In this document: one piece after another, positions 39,634-49,161 of the stretch
How the letters are laid out: the number at the start of each line of letters is the position of its first letter
Numbering within the stretch: position 1 is the first letter of the stretch
NCBI GenBank assembly: GCA_012840975.1
Contig: DUVP01000014.1
Location: forward strand, 1 to 64,000
From: Mogibacterium sp.
Lineage (GTDB): Bacteria > Bacillota > Clostridia > Peptostreptococcales > Anaerovoracaceae
Reading direction: 5' to 3'
Length of the DNA: 64,000 bases
Program-made: the position numbers and the translations under genes
Notes under the pieces: generated by a model
Seen by the model: the letters and a program-made list of their open reading frames with translations, nothing else
What the model was told of the DNA's origin: nothing
Databases searched by the model: none

Positions 39634-40254
39634 CTACAAAAAAACTCCCTTGACCCATATTTGTATTCCTATAATAATAAGAATTATTCCGCCGAAAATT
39701 GTTGCTTTTCCGGCTAGTCTGGTTCCAAACCTCTTCCCTAAAGCAATTCCGGAAAAGCATATAGCCAGTGTTATAACACCTATTATTACGGCTGAAGTAA
39801 ATGCCATGATAAGGCCATAGCCTGCTATAGAAAAACCCACCGACAAAGCATCTATCGAAGTTGCAATTCCCTGAAGCAGCAATGCTGCCGTAGTCAGCTT
39901 TACACCCTCTTCACACCGAAGCTCTTTGCAAGACGGATCAGCCTTATTTTCCCTATTGGATCTATCTTCTTCCAATCCTTCTTTCAGCATCTTTCCGCCT
40001 ATGTAAAGCAGCAGTAAAAGTGCAATCCACGGTATAAACTTCCTGAACGCCTCAAAAGTTTTTGCAATGCTATGAACACAGGCCCAACCTATTAAAGGCA
40101 TGATCCCCTGGAAGCCGCCAAATATACCTGCCATCAGAAACATTCTCGGCATTTTCATTTCGGGTTCACAAAGTCCGTTTGTTAATGATACCGAGAAAGC
40201 ATCCATAGCCAGTCCAAGACCTAACAGAGTGCTGCCGAATACTAAATCTCCCAT
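39634..40254 (-). CDS. MntP-like manganese efflux pump family protein
   Basis: GLGLAMDAFSVSLTNGL and GIATSIDALSVGFSIAG repeats; likely start MGDLVFGS (ORF track extends to 40335). Confidence 0.87.
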   Translation of the reverse strand: MGDLVFGSTLLGLGLAMDAFSVSLTNGLCEPEMKMPRMFLMAGIFGGFQGIMPLIGWACVHSIAKTFEAFRKFIPWIALLLLLYIGGKMLKEGLEEDRSNRENKADPSCKELRCEEGVKLTTAALLLQGIATSIDALSVGFSIAGYGLIMAFTSAVIIGVITLAICFSGIALGKRFGTRLAGKATIFGGIILIIIGIQIWVKGVFL

Positions 40255-40396
40255 TTCTCTCTTTTCTTTCTTAATTAATCGGCGGTTTTTTATTTCTTCA
40301 TAATAAAAGCGTGAGATATCAGATATTTCCGACATAACACGCTTTAATTGTACCTATTTTGTGTTTAACTAACAAGGGTAAGTTATCAGGTGTGAT

Positions 40397-41560
40397 TTAA
40401 AGATATTTTCTTACCAGACTTGAGAAATCGGTACTAGTTGCCGCTCCGGGTAGTCCTGTCATCTTATCACCGATCTCACCATTAGTTTTTTCAATAGCTT
40501 TTTCGAGGCGGGTCGCTTTTTCAGGATATCCGATATGTCTGAGCATCATTACGGAAGCTGTAAGAAGACTGGACGGATTAGCATACTCTCCTCTTCCTTC
40601 TTCTACCATACGAAGCCCGCTGCCATGGATTGCCTCGAACATAGCATATTTGCTTCCTATATTTGCAGAACCTGCAGTACCGACTCCTCCCTGAATCTGA
40701 GCAGCCTCATCGGTAATAATATCTCCGTACAGATTAGGAAGTACAAATACCTCGAATCTGTTTCTTGAATTTGTATCCAGAAGTTTTGCTGCCATAATAT
40801 CTATAAACCAGCAGTCCGCTTCAATGTCCGGATAATCTTTGGCAACCTCAAGGCAAATTTTCTGGAAATCTCCGTCTGTTTTTTTCAGGATATTCGCCTT
40901 TGTAACTATCGATACTCTTTTTTTGCCGTTTTCCTTGGCATAATCAAAAGCGGCTTTTGCGATTCTCTTTGTACCTTCGTATGTAGTAACTTTAAAATCT
41001 ACTGCAATCTCATCACCTATCCTGATACCTTTGCTGCCAAGAGCATATTCTCCCTCGGTATTTTCACGGAAGAACATCCAGTCTATCCCCTCTTCATCAA
41101 CTTTAACAGGTCTTACGTTGGCAAAGAGGTCGAATTTTCTGCGAAGAAAAACGTTTGCACTCTCAAGATTCTTCCCGCTCATAGAGGCATTAGGTGTTGT
41201 TGTAGGGCCTTTGAGGAAAACATCACAAACTTCAAGCTGCTTAAGCACCTCCTCCGGTACTGTCTCTCCGGCTTCCAGTCTCTCCTCAATAGTGAATCCG
41301 GTAATGTCTTTTAATTCAACTTTACCTTCCGATATTTCATCGGCAAGAAGTTCGTTCAGGACTGCTTTGGTTTCCCTCATTATTATAGAGCCTATACCGT
41401 CTCCCGGAGCCAGTCCGATAACTGCTGTTTTTTTACTGTTTTCTTTTTTTCCGCCTGAACCTTCCTTAATTTTTGCGTTTCTTTCATACTGCTCGGTAAG
41501 AAGTATACGAAACTTCTCTGTCGCTTCACTGATTTGTTTCTCTATATCTTTTGTCATCAT
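40397..41560 (-). CDS. isocitrate/isopropylmalate dehydrogenase family protein, probable isocitrate dehydrogenase
   Basis: LAPGDGIGSIIMRETKAVL, REN-TEGEYALGSKG, NLYGDIITDEAAQIQGGVGTAGSANIG; operon with aconitase and Re-citrate synthase. Confidence 0.88.
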   Translation of the reverse strand: MMTKDIEKQISEATEKFRILLTEQYERNAKIKEGSGGKKENSKKTAVIGLAPGDGIGSIIMRETKAVLNELLADEISEGKVELKDITGFTIEERLEAGETVPEEVLKQLEVCDVFLKGPTTTPNASMSGKNLESANVFLRRKFDLFANVRPVKVDEEGIDWMFFRENTEGEYALGSKGIRIGDEIAVDFKVTTYEGTKRIAKAAFDYAKENGKKRVSIVTKANILKKTDGDFQKICLEVAKDYPDIEADCWFIDIMAAKLLDTNSRNRFEVFVLPNLYGDIITDEAAQIQGGVGTAGSANIGSKYAMFEAIHGSGLRMVEEGRGEYANPSSLLTASVMMLRHIGYPEKATRLEKAIEKTNGEIGDKMTGLPGAATSTDFSSLVRKYL

Positions 41561-41563
41561 TTT

Positions 41564-43510
41564 CTATCCCTTCGTGTACTTAAGAAGTCCTCCTTTCAGA
41601 AGAATTTCCTTCTGACGATCTGCAAGTTCCATTTTCAACGGAATCTCCTGTCCTTCCACTTTTGCTATAACCCTGTCAATTTTAATGCCTTCATGTATTC
41701 CTTTTATTTCAATATTCATACCTTGTTCTATAAGATCATAATCTTTTGTGTCCTCAAAGATAAGAGGGAGTATTCCCGCATTTACAAGATTGGCAGCATG
41801 TATACGTGCAAAGCTCTTAGCGATAACCGCTTTGATGCCTAGTTCAAGAGGGGCTAATGCAGCATGTTCTCTTGAAGATCCCTGCCCATAGTTTTGTCCT
41901 CCGATAATAATACCTGAACCTGCCCTTCTTGCTCTTTCTGCAAATTCGGAATCTACCACTTCAAAACAAAATCCGGCCATATAAGGAATATTAGAACGAT
42001 AAGGCAGTATTTTAGCTCCCGCCGGCATTATATGGTCTGTAGTTATATTATCGCCGACTTTTAACAGCACTTCTGTATCAATTGAATCCGCTAACGGATA
42101 TGTTTCAGGGAAGTTTTTAATATTAGGTCCTTTAACAACTTCCGCATTCTCAGCATCTTTCTCACTCAGAGGCGGAATAAGTCCGCTGTCATTGATCCTG
42201 AACTCGTCCGGAACGTTATATACGGAAATATCAACTTTTATCTCATAGGTTGAAGGATCTGTAATGTAACCGGTCAATGCGGAAACTGCAGCTGTCTCAG
42301 GAGAAACAAGATAAACCTGTCCGTCTTTAGTGCCGGAACGTCCGATAAAGTTTCTGTTAAATGTCCTCAGCGAAACTCCGCCGGAACTTGGTGAAAATCC
42401 CATACCTATACACGGGCCGCAGGCACATTCAAGAATCCTTGCACCTGCATCTATAAGATCGGTCAAAGCTCCGCACTCTGCCATCATGCTGAAAACCTGT
42501 CTTGAGCCCGGAGATATCGACAGGCTCACACTATCCGATATTTTTCTTCCTTTGAGTATGGCTGCAACCGAAAGCATATCTGTAAGGGATGAATTTGTGC
42601 ACGATCCTATGCAAACCTGATCCACCTTAATTGATCCCAGTTCTTCCACAGGTTTGACATTGTCCGGACTGTGCGGACAGGCTGCAAGAGGCTTGAGACT
42701 ACTCATATCAATATTTATTACTTTATCGTATTTCGCATCAGGGTCGCTTGCGAGCGGAATCCAATCCTCTTCACGCCCCTGAGCTTTGAGAAACTTCCTT
42801 GTCATCTCATCGCTTGGGAATATCGATGTCGTCGCTCCCAGTTCCGCACCCATATTTGTTATTGTGCATCTTTGAGGAACTGTTAGAGTATCGATTCCTT
42901 CACCACCGTATTCGACTATGCTCCCGACTCCTCCCTTGACGGTCAGTTGCCTTAAGACTTCGAGAATGACATCTTTGGCAGAAACTCCGGCTCCCAGTCT
43001 TCCCATAAGCTCGACCTTTATCATCTTCGGCATCGTTATATAATAAGCACCTCCGCCCATTGCAACCGCGACGTCCATTCCGCCTGCACCCATAGCAAGC
43101 ATTCCCAGTCCGCCACCGGTCGGAGTGTGAGAGTCCGATCCGATTAGGGTTTTCCCCGGTATTCCGAATCTCTCATAATGAACCTGATGACATATACCGT
43201 TCCCCGGCACTGAAAACCAGATTCCGTATTTTGCAGCAACGCTTTGAATGTATTTATGGTCATCGGCATTCATGAATCCCGCCTGAAGCATATTATGGTC
43301 TATATATGCTACAGATTTTTCTGTTCTGACTCTTGGAATCCCCATAGATTCGAATTCTAAATATGCCATCGTCCCTGTAGCGTCCTGTGTTAAAGTCTGG
43401 TCTATTTTCAATCCTATTTCAGATCCCGGCTTCATATCTCCGCTCAGGAGGTGAGTCTCAATAATTTTCTGTGCTATTGTCTTTCCCATTTGTGTATCCC
43501 CTGCAACCAT
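41564..43510 (-). CDS. aconitate hydratase
   Basis: IGSDSHTPTGGGLGMLAMGAGGMDVAVAM, IGSCTNSSLTDM, ECACGPCIGMGFSP, GGQNYGQGSSREHAAL. Confidence 0.93.
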   Translation of the reverse strand: MVAGDTQMGKTIAQKIIETHLLSGDMKPGSEIGLKIDQTLTQDATGTMAYLEFESMGIPRVRTEKSVAYIDHNMLQAGFMNADDHKYIQSVAAKYGIWFSVPGNGICHQVHYERFGIPGKTLIGSDSHTPTGGGLGMLAMGAGGMDVAVAMGGGAYYITMPKMIKVELMGRLGAGVSAKDVILEVLRQLTVKGGVGSIVEYGGEGIDTLTVPQRCTITNMGAELGATTSIFPSDEMTRKFLKAQGREEDWIPLASDPDAKYDKVINIDMSSLKPLAACPHSPDNVKPVEELGSIKVDQVCIGSCTNSSLTDMLSVAAILKGRKISDSVSLSISPGSRQVFSMMAECGALTDLIDAGARILECACGPCIGMGFSPSSGGVSLRTFNRNFIGRSGTKDGQVYLVSPETAAVSALTGYITDPSTYEIKVDISVYNVPDEFRINDSGLIPPLSEKDAENAEVVKGPNIKNFPETYPLADSIDTEVLLKVGDNITTDHIMPAGAKILPYRSNIPYMAGFCFEVVDSEFAERARRAGSGIIIGGQNYGQGSSREHAALAPLELGIKAVIAKSFARIHAANLVNAGILPLIFEDTKDYDLIEQGMNIEIKGIHEGIKIDRVIAKVEGQEIPLKMELADRQKEILLKGGLLKYTKG

Positions 43511-44907
43511 TATCTCTGTTTGGACAAATATTCGTTTATTTTTTTATGTATCTCGCTTGCACCGATCTCGGCAACACGACCTGATGCATATTCGCTGTCG
43601 ATCCAATCCCTGACAAACTTCACCAGATTGCTTTGCTTATCGACCTGCTTGTCTCCGGTCAATCCGTAGCGTTTGTTTATCCATACAGCAATGCCGGCAG
43701 CTCCTGAAGACTGATTGATATTGACAAGCGGCGGTCTGTTAAGGAATTTGCCCGTGTCAAAAATATTATATATTTCTTCATTTTTGAGAAGTCCGTCGGC
43801 GTGTATTCCCGCTCTGGTAACATTAAAGTTCGCTCCGGCAAAAGGAGTCTGTGCAGGCAAAGTGTAACCGATCTGCTCTTCATAATATTCAGCCATTTCC
43901 GTGATAACAGTAGTATCCATACCGTCCAGAGTTCCCTTTAACTGAGCATATTCGAATACCATAGCTTCAACCGGTACATTTCCTGTCCTCTCTCCTATTC
44001 CGAAAAGAGTACAATTTACAATACCGCATCCGTAAAGCCATGCTGTAGCAGCATTTGCTACTGCTTTATAAAAATCGTTATGTCCGTGCCATTCTAAGCA
44101 CTCGCTAGGCACACCGGCATACTGCTGAAGTCCGTATATAATTCCCGATACAGACCTTGGTAAAGCAACTCCCGGGAAAGGGACACCGTAACCCATAGTG
44201 TCACAAAGGCGGATCTTGGCCGGCATCTTCGCTTCCTCTGCCATTTCCTGTATTGCCCTGACAAAAGGTACGACAAAGCCGTAGAAATCGGCTCTTGTTA
44301 TATCTTCAAGGTGACACCGTGGAACTATTCCCGCCTCGAATGCATCGTGGACGACCGACAGGTAGTGATCCATTGCCTGCTGACGAGTCATTCCTAACTT
44401 AAAGAATATATGGTAGTCAGAGCAGCTTGTGAGTATTCCCGTTTCTTTGACTCCCATTTCTTTTACAATTCCGAAGTCTTCTTTTTTTGCTCTGATCCAT
44501 GTGGTTATCTGAGGGAACTCCAGACCCAAATCCTGACAGGCTCTTATATTGGCCTTGTCTATATCGCTGTAAGTAAAAAACTCCGTCTGTCTGATTATTC
44601 CGTTAGGACCTGAAAGTCTCGATATCATCTTAAAAAGATCGACAATCTGCTGTGTCGTATAGGGCTCTCTTGATTGCTGTCCGTCTCTGAAAGTAGAGTC
44701 TGTTATATATATTTGTTCAGGCATCCCGAACGGGCTTGTTCTGAAGTTAAATCCTACTTTAGGTATCTCTGTGTATTCAAAGAATTCTCTAAAAAGTCGT
44801 GGATCCGAAACGTCCTGCACCTCATAGTTATATGCCTCCATCTCAAGAAGGTTGGTTTTTTTACTGAGTCTGGTTTTACGATCTCTTGTATCATTCTTTT
44901 TTTCCAT
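43510..44907 (-). CDS. (Re)-citrate synthase / homocitrate synthase-like enzyme
   Basis: DSTFRDGQQSREPYTTQQIVDLF, LCDTMGYGVP, WHGHNDFYKAVANA; overlaps aconitase gene by 1 bp. Confidence 0.85.
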   Translation of the reverse strand: MEKKNDTRDRKTRLSKKTNLLEMEAYNYEVQDVSDPRLFREFFEYTEIPKVGFNFRTSPFGMPEQIYITDSTFRDGQQSREPYTTQQIVDLFKMISRLSGPNGIIRQTEFFTYSDIDKANIRACQDLGLEFPQITTWIRAKKEDFGIVKEMGVKETGILTSCSDYHIFFKLGMTRQQAMDHYLSVVHDAFEAGIVPRCHLEDITRADFYGFVVPFVRAIQEMAEEAKMPAKIRLCDTMGYGVPFPGVALPRSVSGIIYGLQQYAGVPSECLEWHGHNDFYKAVANAATAWLYGCGIVNCTLFGIGERTGNVPVEAMVFEYAQLKGTLDGMDTTVITEMAEYYEEQIGYTLPAQTPFAGANFNVTRAGIHADGLLKNEEIYNIFDTGKFLNRPPLVNINQSSGAAGIAVWINKRYGLTGDKQVDKQSNLVKFVRDWIDSEYASGRVAEIGASEIHKKINEYLSKQR

Positions 44908-45030
44908 GAGATTCTCCTCCTTTTTTATAAATTGTATACCTGAATTCTATTATCATAGGCTCTTTATGTCAATCAAAATATTGTCTTTTTTTGAAATTTC
45001 AAGCCTTTAGACAGTTTTTCTTATAAAAAA

Positions 45031-45065
45031 AGATTCCGAGGTGCATATACATCGGAATCTTTTTT
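45031..45065 (-). terminator. intrinsic terminator
   Basis: AGATTCCGA ... TCGGAATCT stem flanked by A and T tracts. Confidence 0.8.
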
Positions 45066-45132
45066 GGATTATTAAGTAATTCATTGTGAAAATATCGTAT
45101 TTTTATGTCTTTTTGTATACAATCCGCGGGTT

Positions 45133-45777
45133 TTATAAGAACCATTCCGCTTCTCCTTCATGATTCGAGAACTTTTCAAATAATCTTTGTGCTACTTCGG
45201 CTGCTTTCGGGAACACTCTGCTTATTTTATGAACAGGAAGATTACCATCTATATGCAGAGGAGCCGGCTTAACCCTTAAGCCTTCTATTGAACAGCCCGA
45301 TAATCTTTTAAGCTTATTTGAAGATGCATCAACAAAAGCCTTAACTTCATTTAATTCCCTCAAATATGCTCGGGACATCTTTCCTTTTTCTGTCGTCGGA
45401 AAGGCACAGGCACCTACTACCTTAAAGCCCTGCTCCTCTGAAAAGTGCTGCAGCTCATAAAGTGCGTTGCCGTATGATTTTGTGCCATAAGAAACCAGAG
45501 CTATTGTCATAGTACCGTTACCGCAAATCTTCTTTATCGCCTTTAAACCATGGAGCGGTATTTTACCTACATGTACCGGCATTCCGATTATTACCACGGT
45601 TTCTTTGTCAAAGATAAGATTTTTTGCGTCCTCATTATTGATATCCATGCACTTCCACGAAACAGGTATTGGGCATTCCTCATTTATCTTATCAGTGATT
45701 TCCTGCGCCAAAAGCCTCGTTATTTTCGCTGTTCTTCCCATAGGGCTGAAGTACAAACCAACAACTCTCTTAATCAT
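45133..45777 (-). CDS. flavodoxin-like protein
   Basis: VVGLYFSPMGRTAKITRLLAQEI phosphate loop; VVIIGMPVHVGKIP. Confidence 0.75.
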   Translation of the reverse strand: MIKRVVGLYFSPMGRTAKITRLLAQEITDKINEECPIPVSWKCMDINNEDAKNLIFDKETVVIIGMPVHVGKIPLHGLKAIKKICGNGTMTIALVSYGTKSYGNALYELQHFSEEQGFKVVGACAFPTTEKGKMSRAYLRELNEVKAFVDASSNKLKRLSGCSIEGLRVKPAPLHIDGNLPVHKISRVFPKAAEVAQRLFEKFSNHEGEAEWFL

Positions 45778-45895
45778 TTTCTCAATCGCCTAATTAACAT
45801 CTTGTATACATTACTTTATATATACAGATTGTAGCATTTGAAGTGCATGTGTTGTAGTAGTTCATGTGAAGATTTAAAGGTAGTCCGGCAGGATA

Positions 45896-47020
<1,125 letters not shown>

Positions 47021-47059
47021 CTATCGTATTTTTTGTGTCGTCATATAAGAGCTTTTCCT

Positions 47060-47719
47060 TCACATGGCAGTTCTCCGATATAAATTTGACTCTGTTATAA
47101 CCGCATCCACCGGTTCATCATGAAATTCACATGGTATCTGTTCGGAAAGCACCTCTTCAAAGCTCAAAGCAACTTTGAAGCAGTCAGGACGCAGTTTTTT
47201 TATATATGAATCGTAATATCCCTTTCCATGCCCTATCCTTCTGCAATCTCTATCGCATGACACACAGGGAAGTATTACCAGATCTATATCTTCCGGATCA
47301 ACGAGAGGCACATCGGCTCCGGGTTCGGAAATACCATATTTACCGGTCACAAGTTGATAACCTGATTTAATTTCCCTCGCTTCCAATATGTTTTCCGTTT
47401 GGACGTTATTGCCCCTTGGATTTGCCGGAATGCATCTCGGTAAACAAACCCTTTTCCCCTGTTCCAGCATACCCGCTACAAGCGGAAAAGTCATAACCTC
47501 TCTATCCTTTGAAGCATATGCGAGTACGAGCTTTGCCTTTTGATACTCAGGCATGTCATACAGTTTGTCGCTTATTCGCTCTGAAGCCTCATTCCTGTAT
47601 CCTTCTTTGAGATTTTTGAGTGCTTCCTCTGCCTGTATGCGACACCATCGCTTTCGGTCTTTTATATTAGTTACATCTTCATAATTAATTTTTTTATTTA
47701 TTTTTTTCTTCATAATCAA
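47060..47719 (-). CDS. 5-formyltetrahydrofolate cyclo-ligase
   Basis: LPCVSCDRDCRRIGHGKGYYDSYI, ALSFEEVLSEQIPCEFHDEPVDAVITES. Confidence 0.92.
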   Translation of the reverse strand: MIMKKKINKKINYEDVTNIKDRKRWCRIQAEEALKNLKEGYRNEASERISDKLYDMPEYQKAKLVLAYASKDREVMTFPLVAGMLEQGKRVCLPRCIPANPRGNNVQTENILEAREIKSGYQLVTGKYGISEPGADVPLVDPEDIDLVILPCVSCDRDCRRIGHGKGYYDSYIKKLRPDCFKVALSFEEVLSEQIPCEFHDEPVDAVITESNLYRRTAM

Positions 47720-47772
47720 AATATCAAATTTTAAACCGGCAGCCCGGTCTTATCCGGAACAAACCGATATTT

Positions 47773-49161
47773 CTAAAGCTTACTTATTATCTGCTTCCTT
47801 ATTCTTCTGCTATACACCAGACTCATACTTGTACCGAAGATTTCGGCTAGAGGAAATGCCCACCACACCATATTTATGCCACCGATTTTTGCAAAAATAT
47901 ATGCCACGGGAATTACTACGAATTGTCTGACGAGTGATATATTCATACTGTAAACACTTTTACCAAGTGCCTGAAACGCTGCACCTCTCATTATACAAAA
48001 TCCCGCAAAGGGAAAGTTTAATGACATTATGTGAAGTGCAACGACTCCTAAGGATGTCATCTCCGGTGATGCATCGAACAGAGACATAAGCTGTTCGGGA
48101 ATCAGCCAGAAAATCATAGTTCCTACGGACATTATGATTATACCGTACCTTACCCCCAAAGAGATAACTTTTTCAACTCTTTCCCTGTTTCTCGCACCGT
48201 AATTATATGCAATTATAGGAACGGATGCACTGTTCATGCCGAATATAGGCATAAACACAAAATTTTGCAACCTGAAATAAACACCGAATGTTGCGACAGC
48301 CGTCGATGAAAATCCGATCAGTATCTTATTTATAGAAAAGCTCATGACAGCTCCCATCGACTGAAGAACTATTACCGGAATACCCAGTTTATATATATCC
48401 CTGATTGTCTGCCAATGCGGAATTATTTTGCTCAAAGACAAACCGAGTTCCCGATTAATTCTGATATTTAAAACGATACCGATAAGGCAGCTGAGCATCT
48501 GTCCGCAAACAGTTGCTACTGCTGCGCCTTTCACGCCCATTTCAGGAAAACCCAAAAGTCCGAATATCAGAATCGGATCCATAATGATATTGAAAATGGC
48601 GCCGCTTGCCTGCATTGCAAGTATATGACCGGTTTTGCCCGTAGCCTGAAGAAGCCTTTCAAGCATAAACTGTAATATCGCGGCAAATGAGAACCACTGA
48701 GTGATTTGCAGATATGTTGTACCATATTCAATTATCTGCGGATCGGCTGTCTGTGCTGCAATGATCGGACGAGCAAAGCAGCCTATGATAAAGAAAAAAA
48801 GATAGTTTATCATCACGAGAATAAACCCGTTATGAGCTACCTTTTCCGCTTTATCATACTTCTTTGCACCGATATATTTCGAGAGAAGAGCACTCATGCC
48901 TACAGCTGTTCCTATGCCTACAGAAATCTTGAGACTTTGAAAAGGAAAGCACAAGGTTACAGCTGTCAGTGCATTCTCGTTTATTCTTGATACAAAAATC
49001 GAATCGACGACATTGTAAAGTGCCACTACGAACATCGAAAACATGAGAGGGATGGACATTCTGAGCATAAGCCCGTGTACGGGCTCTGTTCCCATTATGT
49101 CCGAATCCCTCTTGTCTTCGATAAAAATTTCTCTTTGCACCGAATCCTTATTACTAATCAA
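47773..49161 (-). CDS. MATE family efflux transporter
   Basis: MSIPLMFSMFVVALYNVVDSIFVSRI; SASVPIIAYNYGARNRERV. Confidence 0.92.
   Translation of the reverse strand: MISNKDSVQREIFIEDKRDSDIMGTEPVHGLMLRMSIPLMFSMFVVALYNVVDSIFVSRINENALTAVTLCFPFQSLKISVGIGTAVGMSALLSKYIGAKKYDKAEKVAHNGFILVMINYLFFFIIGCFARPIIAAQTADPQIIEYGTTYLQITQWFSFAAILQFMLERLLQATGKTGHILAMQASGAIFNIIMDPILIFGLLGFPEMGVKGAAVATVCGQMLSCLIGIVLNIRINRELGLSLSKIIPHWQTIRDIYKLGIPVIVLQSMGAVMSFSINKILIGFSSTAVATFGVYFRLQNFVFMPIFGMNSASVPIIAYNYGARNRERVEKVISLGVRYGIIIMSVGTMIFWLIPEQLMSLFDASPEMTSLGVVALHIMSLNFPFAGFCIMRGAAFQALGKSVYSMNISLVRQFVVIPVAYIFAKIGGINMVWWAFPLAEIFGTSMSLVYSRRIRKQIISKL

Noticed and set aside
40336-40396. Looked for a yybP-ykoY manganese riboswitch upstream of the MntP-like gene
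   Set aside because: Leader is short and lacks the conserved motifs.
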